A DNA stretch of 64,000 nt from Methanobrevibacter sp. (GTDB lineage Archaea > Methanobacteriota > Methanobacteria > Methanobacteriales > Methanobacteriaceae): the NCBI RefSeq assembly GCF_017539065.1, contig NZ_JAFYHP010000015.1:40642-104641 (forward strand), written 5' to 3'. The position numbers and the translations under genes are program-made. The first letter of the stretch is position 1. Each line of letters begins with the position of its first letter. Under the pieces are notes generated by a model that worked only from the letters and a program-made list of their open reading frames with translations, was not told where the DNA came from and searched no databases. Below, piece by piece: positions 40,701 to 48,254 of this stretch.

Positions 40701-41330
40701 TAAACTCCAATGAATTAGATTATTATTAATAAATGTTGAATTATCTATTTCAATTATACTGTTTAGACTATATACTGAAGCTCCATTAATAGCATAATTA
40801 TTTATGAATTTATCGTTATAACTGTAATAATTACTATTTTCAGCGTATATGGCTCCTCCTTCCTGAAGGTCATGATTGTTTTCAAAGGTCACGTTATTTG
40901 TTCTCAATTCACAGTTATATAATATAATTGAAGACCTACTTGCATTAGTTATTTTTAAGTTATTGATGATTACTGTACCATTTGTGAATCTGAAAACACC
41001 CGCCTGATTATCGGCATCAATTACATGGTTATTACCATTAATTGTGTATATGCCCTCTTCACTGACAGCTATGCCTATTCCTTCTTTAAAAGCGTCATCC
41101 GTTGAACTATTAAATTTGTAGTCTGATTTAATATTTAATTCATCAGTGCTGTCGTCAACATCGTCTGACAAATTTGAAAAAGATCCAACAGTAGATTCGC
41201 CAGCAGAGATTGCATCAGATTCATCAATCTTCAAATTATCATCAGTCTGATTAACATCTTCTGCACTAACTGCGCAAATGCTTATCATTAAAAGCATTAA
41301 TGCAGTTATTAGAAATAATTTCTTATTCAA
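37713..41330 (-). CDS. Secreted adhesin-like protein with C1 (papain-type) peptidase domain
   Basis: A 1205-residue exported protein. Residues 1-23 are a signal peptide ending AVSA. Residues ~75-460 are short repeats typical of a right-handed parallel beta-helix (ENNxxxxGGAIYA-like units). Residues ~490-770 are a papain-like domain with Gln500, Cys506 in NGACWAFGA, His654 in GNHFVTLVGW and Asn684 in CKNSWGSDWG, so the catalytic set is complete. Ig-like repeats follow, ending in a Lys-rich repeat as in many Methanobrevibacter adhesins; no membrane anchor is seen. The start is TTG at 41330 with a strong GAGGAGG site. Likely acts on surface or external proteins or peptides; substrate unknown. 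Confidence 0.9.
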   Translation of the reverse strand: MNKKLFLITALMLLMISICAVSAEDVNQTDDNLKIDESDAISAGESTVGSFSNLSDDVDDSTDELNIKSDYKFNSSTDDAFKEGIGIAVSEEGIYTINGNNHVIDADNQAGVFRFTNGTVIINNLKITNASRSSIILYNCELRTNNVTFENNHDLQEGGAIYAENSNYYSYNDKFINNYAINGASVYSLNSIIEIDNSTFINNNLIHWSLIYGYNSIMTVNNTLFANMTSRYATAIYSEKNKLTVLNSQFINLFANATAGAIGSKESDSITIEGCSFINVASAKNAGAIYADLNGNEIHASNTATIKNSLFENCSSNFGGAYLQLGGTLNLMSSNFISNIAEYAGGAVYLSNTTVLIGNNKFNKNIANQLYGGALYIDDSNSIITQCKFIDNYAGTFGDAVYLHDSKYGIKNSEFSKGYNEAIVSFFDRSGSSLNNNELHGGKTLLNQIAYNTIVEYEGKKIVLNITSTANATLNDARFDLRDYKVDGTNITLAGVVKDQGANGACWAFGATGALESAFLKATGILLDISENNIQGVATHYNEYGSSDIFEGGYATSAMGLFLSWLGVISQEFDSYDELGKISIASFVPGESYHIQDTVIIPKRENALDNDKLKEALIKYGGLTVHIYGASSNNEYYNPDTYAQYYNGEESGNHFVTLVGWDDNYSKDNFKIKPQGNGAWICKNSWGSDWGENGYFYVSYYDTTFAMYTSSVGYIINNTENYTGVYQYDVGDYDRYFYDSGEIINFVNTYHALDDELIKAVGTYFSNVDEAYTINVYFEGELVYTQTGKSTHIGFETIKLAKPIAIYAGNQFSVGIKTRYMPLLEDTRIHFESENSMAYYTDGYMDDLGKLGKTACIKVYTVWNLDSEGSSSKYYTKNTNFTVQSNANGKTVSIYKDNKLLGSAIVSDGKASFNLILEPGIYVLITSNDDGDIVEGFEILNTIEVADSVKIGYNTVLSIDAQFYDENGVELFYKDVTLRLDGKPYTGTIDNNEGMLYLTLSDLSIGKHTLILQNPVTLEESVTTIQVVSRFTGNSNVDMFYADGSSFKVCVYGNYGKPVGANQVVTITLNKVTYKVKTNANGYAILKIPDTVKPGTYTLTATYAGQTIKNAVKVKQVLKLVKGTVKKSSKKLVIKATLKGKTPIKGKKLTFKFNGKTYTAKTDKNGIAKITIKKSVLKKLKVGKKVSYQVTYLKNTVKQTVKVKK

Positions 41331-41501
41331 AATTTTTCCTCCTCTTTATATACTTATTATTATATAAATTTATGTTTTTTATTTATTTAAATGGAACTAC
41401 CCTAACATGTTTTAGTCGGATAAAAAATAGAACAATTTTTTGTCTAAGCGAAATTTCACGTGAAAAATGAAAGAAACCTATAAATTTTACAGACCCATTT
41501 T

Positions 41502-42134
41502 TTAGGTTCCTACAATAAAATCTGAAAATGGAACGGAAATGTATGCTTCAATCGGAGCTGCAATAAGCAGCAGAATTGTTGCAAATATCATAAGAACTAT
41601 GCTTTGAATCAATACTTTTTTGGTTTTGTCAAATGCATCTGAAGCACCCTGTGTCTGACTGCTTCTCCAAGCTTTAACAAATCTCCAGATAAACAGGAAC
41701 AACAATACTCCCGCCACTGACTGAAGAACGGTTGCTGTAATTTCAAATATTCCATGAGGAATTAGATAAACAATATATCTAAAACCCCCATTTGGTATTA
41801 TCTGGTTAAATAATTGTCCTGAAGCCCCCAAATTAACACCATTATATATTAACACTAGGAGGGCAGGTATTGCAAAGAATACTGAAGCTATGTATGTAAC
41901 GATTCCTCCCCATTCGTTTTGAATGAAAAGGTCAGCTGCACCGACAGGTCCCATATCAGAATCAGTTGCATTTGAAGCAGGAAAATTGCCTATAGCAGAT
42001 TCCACTGCAGTGCCGGACATAATCCATGCAGCAATAAAACAGATGATAAATAACAGATATAATCCAATTATCAGTTTCTTATTCTCTTTTAAAGTTTCCA
42101 CTAGCAAATCTTTAAGTTTAGCTAAAATACTCAT
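41502..42134 (-). CDS. SpoIIM-like (DUF95) membrane protein
   Basis: A 210-residue membrane protein with about five hydrophobic helices. The GIFEITATVLQSVAG segment and the preceding PNGGFRYIVYLIPHG match the stage II sporulation M family, which in archaea is not linked to sporulation and may affect membrane or envelope organisation. The gene is 28 bases upstream of nothing else on its strand except the secreted protein at 42163, which lies just before it, so the two are probably one operon. Confidence 0.82.
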   Translation of the reverse strand: MSILAKLKDLLVETLKENKKLIIGLYLLFIICFIAAWIMSGTAVESAIGNFPASNATDSDMGPVGAADLFIQNEWGGIVTYIASVFFAIPALLVLIYNGVNLGASGQLFNQIIPNGGFRYIVYLIPHGIFEITATVLQSVAGVLLFLFIWRFVKAWRSSQTQGASDAFDKTKKVLIQSIVLMIFATILLLIAAPIEAYISVPFSDFIVGT

Positions 42135-42162
42135 ATTCTCGCCCAGATATTATTTTACTATT

Positions 42163-42675
42163 TTAATTAACCGTTTCATTGACCTTGAATGTATCGATGA
42201 ATGTTTGAGCTTCGCATAATGTTTCAAAATTTCCACTGAAATAGAGGTACTGCATTTCAGCACCATCCTCATACTCAACAGTCAGATTATCCAATTCAAT
42301 GAATACGTCATATTCATTTGAATCTTTGAAGATATATGTTTTGTATCCTTGGGAAGTTCTGTTGCTGTCGATTTTTTCATAGGACGAATCTTCCTGATGG
42401 CCTTCAAAGTCAGTGACGCCATCTTCGCCGACACACCACAATGAGCAAATCACTTTTTCGTCAGGGTAATCATAATAGACCCCCACATCCAAACTGTCTT
42501 CAGGAGAAAGTTGGAATTCTGTTTCGTTAGTCAAATCATCGCTGATGTTGAAAAGCACCTTGTTTGCGAAATTATATTCATGTGTTTGGACATTACTTGA
42601 TTCTGCAAATACTGTGGTGCCGGCAACAAATAGCACTAAAATAATCGCCAATACCATTAGTTTTCTTGTATGCAT
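42163..42675 (-). CDS. Secreted protein of unknown function
   Basis: A 170-residue protein with a clear signal peptide (residues 1-25, LAIILVLFVAGTTVFA) and a mainly beta, acidic mature part including many Glu/Asp; a single Cys pair region (VICSLWCVGEDG). I do not recognise a family. GGGGG precedes the ATG. It lies upstream of the SpoIIM-like gene with a 28-base gap. Confidence 0.7.
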   Translation of the reverse strand: MHTRKLMVLAIILVLFVAGTTVFAESSNVQTHEYNFANKVLFNISDDLTNETEFQLSPEDSLDVGVYYDYPDEKVICSLWCVGEDGVTDFEGHQEDSSYEKIDSNRTSQGYKTYIFKDSNEYDVFIELDNLTVEYEDGAEMQYLYFSGNFETLCEAQTFIDTFKVNETVN

Positions 42676-42811
42676 ATGATTCCCCCAAAGTTTGATAATA
42701 TTATTTGGATAGTAAATCTTATTTAATGTTTTCTTTTGGTTAAAAAAAGTTCATAGTCAAATACAAAATATTTAAATTTTTTCAAGTACAATACTTAATT
42801 GAGAGATAGTT

Positions 42812-43588
42812 ATGCCGCACAGTATAATAAAGAGAGTATGGGATTACTGCAGTTATGATAAGAAATTTCTTCTTTTTGTTTTTGCATTGCTTTTCATTTC
42901 ATCCCTGATTCAGAATTATGTTTATGCTAATGGGAATGAGAATGACCTGACGCTGCTTCGAATTTTAGTTTTCATTATCGTATCGGGTTATGGAATGTCA
43001 ATTACCCGAAGCAGAATTAACCATGGCAAGAGATTGCCTAAAATTGTCATTAAAGACATTGTTTTTCTAGGAATTAAAGCAGGCATAACTTCATCAGTTT
43101 ATTTTTTCATTCAAATAATTATTCTAGCGCATGTGGGTTTTGCATTGGGCTTTCATTTATTATTTGATTTAGAGGAATTGCTTTTGAACTGGTCAGATAC
43201 GATAAGCATTCTTTTCTATCATGAACCTGTAAGTGCAATATTGTTTGTTGTTGCGGGTTTAGTTCTTTTTTACGTAACCACATTTTTCATGGAAATTGCC
43301 CTGGCCAAATTGGCGGACACCGGAAGCCTGTGGGCTTCTTTTAACTTGATGTCAATTAAAAGAAGCATTGATGTTTTCGGATGGAAAAATTATGCAAAAG
43401 ACTGCACTCTGATTATTCTGGCTATAGTTATTTTATCTAATTTGATTTCTTATAATGTTCCATTCACATTCATTGATTCAATAATCGACATGTTTCTGTC
43501 ATTTTTGATATTTGTAACCCAATATCTGGGTATCGGTGCAGTTTACTGCAAAATAAAAGATTTGGAATCCGGCCATGTGCAGATATGA
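42812..43588 (+). CDS. DUF4013-like integral membrane protein
   Basis: A 258-residue protein with about six membrane segments. The plan (short cytoplasmic start, YGMSITRSRINHGKRLPKI loop with a conserved Gly-Asn/Tyr-rich feel, long helices) is like the DUF4013 family common in Methanobacteriales, though I assign it with moderate confidence only. GAGAG lies before the start. Function unknown. Confidence 0.6.
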   Translation: MPHSIIKRVWDYCSYDKKFLLFVFALLFISSLIQNYVYANGNENDLTLLRILVFIIVSGYGMSITRSRINHGKRLPKIVIKDIVFLGIKAGITSSVYFFIQIIILAHVGFALGFHLLFDLEELLLNWSDTISILFYHEPVSAILFVVAGLVLFYVTTFFMEIALAKLADTGSLWASFNLMSIKRSIDVFGWKNYAKDCTLIILAIVILSNLISYNVPFTFIDSIIDMFLSFLIFVTQYLGIGAVYCKIKDLESGHVQI

Positions 43589-43663
43589 ACTGATGAACTC
43601 AAAAATTATTTTATTAAATTAAGACAAATTATTATACATCAATATATTTATGGTGAATAATCA

Positions 43664-44707
43664 ATGGGTAAAACTAGAATAGAATGGATAGACCTTGTTC
43701 GGGCAGTAGCTATTTTAACTGTATTGTATATTCATGCAACAGATGGGATTTATATCATCTCATCAGATGCGATTGTGAATTATACAATTTACTCAAGGAT
43801 ATTTAATTTTGCATCGCTTTTTATTGGCCGTATTGGCGTTCCATTCTTTTTGATGATAACCGGTTATCTCCTGCTTGACCGGGCTTATGATGATGAAAGG
43901 ATTCGTAAATTCTGGAATACAAGCTGTAAAGGTTTAATCATCGTTACCGTAATTTGGGCAGTGATTTATGTCATCAGTCTGCAGTTTTTAACTGTTGGAA
44001 GCACACAGGTTAACTATGCGGAAGCCGGAACACTGTTCTTTTCCCACATGTGGTATATGCCGATGATTATTGGAATGTATCTTTCAATGCCGTTTGTTGC
44101 AAGTGCCCTAAATCACTTTGATGTCGAGACTATCTATCAGGCAACAATCGTCTTTACTTTACTTGCATTCCTGCTTCCATTCGTAACGCTTGTATGTGAA
44201 ATGCATGGAATTGGGGGATTGAATATCCAATACTGTCAAGGTTTCAGCGGAGGAATCTACGGAATCTATATCATTTTAGGTTATCTGGTTAAAAAAGAGA
44301 AATTCAAGAACGTTTCCAGTTCAAAATTGTGGGTGCTTGCGACAGTTTCATTTTTGATTTGCGTACTGTTCCAGTACTATGCGTTTGTAATTAACTATGA
44401 TTTCTTCCTGTGGTATGAGTTCCCATTCATTTTGCTTGGATCATTTGCACTGTTTGAGTTGTGCTCAAGAGTCAAGACCGTCAGATTCTACAGTTGGGTT
44501 ACAGTAATATCCAAATATTCATTTGCGGTGTTCCTGATTCATAACCTGTTCAGATTGCCTTTGCTCCCTCTTGTTGTGCAGTTGCCATTCTCAGAACCGG
44601 TTAAAGCTATTGTTCTTTGGATTTTATTAATCGTATTCAGTTTCACGGCTGCGACCATAATCTATAGAATCCCAAGATTCGGAAAATATATTTTGTACAT
44701 GAGATAA
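43664..44707 (+). CDS. Acyltransferase 3 family membrane protein
   Basis: A 347-residue O-acyltransferase of the OafA/OatA type, with about ten membrane segments. The opening IEWIDLVRAVAILTVLYIHA holds the family His near residue 24, and RIGVPFFLMITGYLLL is the second hallmark. Such enzymes acetylate sugars or cell-surface polymers; the acceptor here may be pseudomurein or surface glycan (inference). GGTGA precedes the ATG. Confidence 0.9.
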   Translation: MGKTRIEWIDLVRAVAILTVLYIHATDGIYIISSDAIVNYTIYSRIFNFASLFIGRIGVPFFLMITGYLLLDRAYDDERIRKFWNTSCKGLIIVTVIWAVIYVISLQFLTVGSTQVNYAEAGTLFFSHMWYMPMIIGMYLSMPFVASALNHFDVETIYQATIVFTLLAFLLPFVTLVCEMHGIGGLNIQYCQGFSGGIYGIYIILGYLVKKEKFKNVSSSKLWVLATVSFLICVLFQYYAFVINYDFFLWYEFPFILLGSFALFELCSRVKTVRFYSWVTVISKYSFAVFLIHNLFRLPLLPLVVQLPFSEPVKAIVLWILLIVFSFTAATIIYRIPRFGKYILYMR

Positions 44708-44708
44708 T

Positions 44709-45560
44709 TTATAACATTATCTCTTTTTCTATTTCTTTAAACGCTTTTTTAGCCTCAGGTATTGGAAATAGAGGGTATATATGGAACAAACCTTTGCCTG
44801 TGACTAATCGGGCATTCTTACAGTCTTCAACGTATTTTTTGATGTCTTTGTAGAATATTTCTTTTTCTCCTGCAAAAATGAGGGTTTTCGCCAAATCGGA
44901 TTTGTCCCCATAAAGAGGACTTACTCGATAGTCTTTTGCATTCAGATTTCCCGCCCAGGATTTTCCTATTTCCTTTAAACCGATTTCGCCTAAAATCGGA
45001 TCATTTTCACTGTCGTATGGAGGATTACCCATTGAAACATCGGTCCATGGCGAGAAAACGATGATACTTTTTGGCTGGGATAAATTTACTGTTTTCAGGT
45101 ACTGTGCAAATGACAGCACAAATCCCCCTCCAGCTGAGTCGCCCATTAAAATGATATTTTTATCAAACTTGAGCAGGTCACGGTATAAACTTTCAACGGC
45201 TTCAAAAGTTTCCTGCAAGTTATGATTAGGAGCGAGTCCGTAAACTGGTGCGAGCACATATGAATCCAATTTTCGTGACAGCTTCATGCAATATAAATGG
45301 TGCTGGTAGTTGATTTCATTCACGTAGGCTCCGCCATGTATGTAGAGCATTATATTTTTGCAGTTTTTACGGTTTCCAAATGTGAAAGTCTGCATTCCAT
45401 TAAGTTCAACACTTTTGAAAATGCTTTTCGCTGCCTTGTCTTGTGCTTTGGATTTGTTGGCTAAAAAAGTTTCTATTTCAATTTGTGAGTCCATATACTT
45501 AGGTTTTGTAAACCTTAAAATAATCTCAGCCATTTTTGCAATAAATGATATTTCACTCAT
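44709..45560 (-). CDS. Alpha/beta hydrolase, HSL-type esterase
   Basis: A 283-residue hydrolase. The oxyanion motif is HGGAY, the nucleophile elbow is GDSAGGGF, and the C-terminal His is in KGLFHIYPL; the acid residue is probably in the FAGEKEIFY region, where Glu replaces the usual Asp. The frame reaches 45587 (GTG), but the ATG at 45560 has a better AAGGA site. It converges on the acyltransferase gene. Confidence 0.85.
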   Translation of the reverse strand: MSEISFIAKMAEIILRFTKPKYMDSQIEIETFLANKSKAQDKAAKSIFKSVELNGMQTFTFGNRKNCKNIMLYIHGGAYVNEINYQHHLYCMKLSRKLDSYVLAPVYGLAPNHNLQETFEAVESLYRDLLKFDKNIILMGDSAGGGFVLSFAQYLKTVNLSQPKSIIVFSPWTDVSMGNPPYDSENDPILGEIGLKEIGKSWAGNLNAKDYRVSPLYGDKSDLAKTLIFAGEKEIFYKDIKKYVEDCKNARLVTGKGLFHIYPLFPIPEAKKAFKEIEKEIML

Positions 45561-45636
45561 GTTAATCCTTAATTGTAAATTTTTCACTGCAGTTTAATAT
45601 TATTATCAATCTAATATAAAATAGTTAATGAGTTTA

Positions 45637-45867
45637 AAAGTCAATATACAAAAAGTATACAAAATATAATGCTCTTTTAAAAAAAGACAAAATTTATTCC
45701 TTAAAAAAAGATTTTTTTTAAAAATGTCAATATAAGATACCGAATAACATCATAAAATATGTATATTAAGTTAATTGATTATAAACTTAATATTAATGAT
45801 AATAATCCCAAAATAATAAGAATTTTATTTTGCATACTATACAAAATATTTACTACTTTTAGCTCTC
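45637..45867 (+). repeat. R1 repeat, copy 1
   Basis: First copy of a ~230-255 bp repeat beginning AAGTCAATATAC and ending ATATTTACTACTTTTAGCTC. It contains the A-run/T-run hairpin (CCTTAAAAAAAGATTTTTTTT) and direct repeats ATACAAAATATAATG / ATACAAAATATTTAC near its ends. No ORF. Other copies are at 51434, 52451, 57323 and 61581, all in this orientation. Confidence 0.8.
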
Positions 45868-46156
45868 GAATTATGAATATGCAACGAAGAAGCATATATA
45901 TTTTTATTACATAATCACGACACCATTTCTTAGAATATACCGCAGGTAAAAATTACTTAATCAGACATAACCTCTAAGAACAGCCATTCAAATTGATTTA
46001 TGAAAACATGGGTGTTAATGTTATGAGGTTTCATTAATTCAAATCTAAAAAAGTAGATATCAAGTATTTAACATTATCATTGTTGGAAAATAAGCATTAT
46101 AATGGTAATTCAATAAGTTCTGCCAACACTTAAAAAAAAAAGAAAAGAAGACAGGT
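45868..46156. other. Intergenic gap next to R1, possible promoter
   Basis: No gene found. A TATA-like stretch CATATATATTTTTATTAC lies at about 45892-45909. Downstream, AACCTC near 45970 can pair with GAGGTT near 46030, so a small RNA is conceivable, but I have no second copy to test it and treat it as unsupported. Confidence 0.25.
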
Positions 46157-47611
46157 TTAAATCATACCTGTTAAAAATAAGGTTATATTAGCAATTGTTG
46201 CAGAACCAAGGTATGTTCCAGTAATTACAACTATAGCAACAATAATTCCTCTCCAACCAATTCTTTTAAACTCTTCCCAATCTTTACCTATTGAAACACC
46301 GACATATGCCAGAAATGCGGTACAGATTGTAGTTAACTCAACTTGAGAAACATAGTGAGACACAAAATCAGCAGTTGGAACCCCTGGAATAGAAATAAGC
46401 AAACCGATTAAACTAATAAAAACAATTGATGGAATATGGACTGGGAAAACCCTTTCAAGGGACATGCCAATAAGAGCAACGAATGCAATAATAATCATCC
46501 CAATAAAAGTGCCAACAAATGCTGTATGATAACCTACAACATTTCCAATGGCAACAATGACTGAAAATGCGAAAAGCAATGCAGCCCATCTTTTAAGCTT
46601 ACCGAAACTTAATCCATCTGAATCCTCTTCGTCTGTTACTTCATCAGGGACATATTCATCATCATCAATATGCGCATCACCTTTACCCAAAATTGGAGAT
46701 AACCATTTATACAATCTTTCTGCAATAGGCAATGAAACAAATATGCACATATACATGCCTAAACAGAATGAAAGAATATTACTTGCTCCAGCAAAAGCCT
46801 CCAACTGTGTGGCCATGGCAGGATACATGTGCACTAGTGGAACTAACGCCGCAGCATTCATACTTGCACTGCCTATACCTGAAGCCATCGCAAAGGCATA
46901 TGGATGAAATGGTATGAGTGAAACGCTTATGCTTGACAAAAAGCTGATATAAGGAGTACCTATAATGGATCCTATAACGAAAATTGCCAAAACACCTCGT
47001 GCTTCCGGAGAGTTAAAACCGTATTTATCAATAATAATTCCCAAATTAGGTTCACGACAAATAGAACTTGCCATACCTATAACTTCTCTTCTAAAACCTA
47101 AAAGCAAAGCAACAGGCAATGCTATAAGAGTGCCTAAATCACCAAGAAGCTGTAAAACTAAAGCGGGACCCACATGAAAAATAACATCAATGGATTGACC
47201 ACTTGAAATAGCCAATTTGGAAAGTAAAACCCCAATAAGTAAAACCATAACCCCCTCAGCTACTTTAGCCTGTTCAGGACCTATCCATTTAAATGATTTT
47301 GACAAATAAAGAACTAAACCCATAACTAAAGAATATATCAGAGGCAATAATAAAAAACTGATTGTGTCGGTTATTTTAATCTCTATAATTCCAATGAACA
47401 TTGAGATAACAACTAAAACTAATATAATTAAATGTAAATTATACTCTTTCCATGGAGGGCTTCTTTTAATTGCCCTATCAGCACGTCTTCTAAATCTGTG
47501 CTGTTTAAATCTGTATCTCTTATCTCGACGATGTGCATGGTTATCTGAAATAAAATCCCTCCTAAAACTTTGAATGACAATATATAAAACATCTAAACAT
47601 GATGGAATCAA
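46157..47611 (-). CDS. DUF3100-like integral membrane protein (transporter-like)
   Basis: A protein of up to 484 residues with a basic, Arg-rich N-terminus (HRRDKRYRFKQHRFRRRADRA) and about 12 membrane segments; GIGSASMNAAALVPL and the duplicated layout resemble the DUF3100 family. Function unknown. The first start is a TTG at 47611 without a ribosome site. A strong AGGAGG at 47558-47563 lies inside the frame, six bases before an in-frame ATT at 47551, so translation may begin there (see findings). The N-terminal Arg tail is then retained. Confidence 0.7.
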   Translation of the reverse strand: MIPSCLDVLYIVIQSFRRDFISDNHAHRRDKRYRFKQHRFRRRADRAIKRSPPWKEYNLHLIILVLVVISMFIGIIEIKITDTISFLLLPLIYSLVMGLVLYLSKSFKWIGPEQAKVAEGVMVLLIGVLLSKLAISSGQSIDVIFHVGPALVLQLLGDLGTLIALPVALLLGFRREVIGMASSICREPNLGIIIDKYGFNSPEARGVLAIFVIGSIIGTPYISFLSSISVSLIPFHPYAFAMASGIGSASMNAAALVPLVHMYPAMATQLEAFAGASNILSFCLGMYMCIFVSLPIAERLYKWLSPILGKGDAHIDDDEYVPDEVTDEEDSDGLSFGKLKRWAALLFAFSVIVAIGNVVGYHTAFVGTFIGMIIIAFVALIGMSLERVFPVHIPSIVFISLIGLLISIPGVPTADFVSHYVSQVELTTICTAFLAYVGVSIGKDWEEFKRIGWRGIIVAIVVITGTYLGSATIANITLFLTGMI

Positions 47612-47724
47612 TGTACTCCGAATAAAGTGTACAAAAATACTGTATAGTGTTTAATACTTCACATATAATTAAGATTCTCTTAACAAACATATAAAAATAT
47701 AACTACTGTTTTGAAAAATAATAT

Positions 47725-47970
47725 TTGGTGTTTTTAAAGTGGAAAAAACAACTTTTTAACTATGTGTAAAAAAGGAAGCTATAAAACACATATTAAAGCT
47801 AATTGTCATTTAAATTCTCAGTTTATCAAATTAGAAAATTTCGGATGAAATCCAACTAGGCTTCCAATTCAACATCATAGATTGTTTTACATTAACAAGT
47901 TAATGGCCAACAATAAGTAGTGACTTGCTAGGAATAAACAAGAGACAGCAAGCACCATATTTTCAACTAC
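47725..47970 (+). mobile_element. M323 inverted-repeat element, truncated copy
   Basis: The left part of the M323 element: it begins TTGGTGTTTTTAAAGTGG and follows the other copies through the AGGCTTCCAATTC segment and the CTTGCT...AGCAAG hairpin, then diverges at about 47970. The right inverted repeat is missing. Unlike the full copies it is not preceded by R1. Confidence 0.7.
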
Positions 47971-48254
47971 CTCAATATCAATTCTCCAAACATCAGTGAT
48001 GATAAAATTTTATAGATAATTACCAAACTTTCGATATCTAATGTTGAATCATCTGTCTTGAACTTTTTTTAAAATCAATTCATCATGTGTTTTAGTTTAT
48101 GCTTTGAGAAATTCTTTGATTCAAGGAAATACTAATTTATACCATGATATTGGAGTGTCTGATAATTATTTTTTAGATGATAAGAGTTTTAATTTTTATT
48201 AATCTGAATAACAATTAGTGATTAAAAAAATAGCTTAAAAAATTGGAACAATAA
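47971..48254. other. Gap with short decayed ORF
   Basis: On the plus strand a 37-codon open stretch at 48089-48202 ends in TAA and reads protein-like (RNSLIQGNTNLYHDIGVSDN), but a stop precedes it and no start fits. Being next to the truncated M323 copy, it could be the tail of a degraded mobile-element or passenger gene; I could not identify it. Confidence 0.3.
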
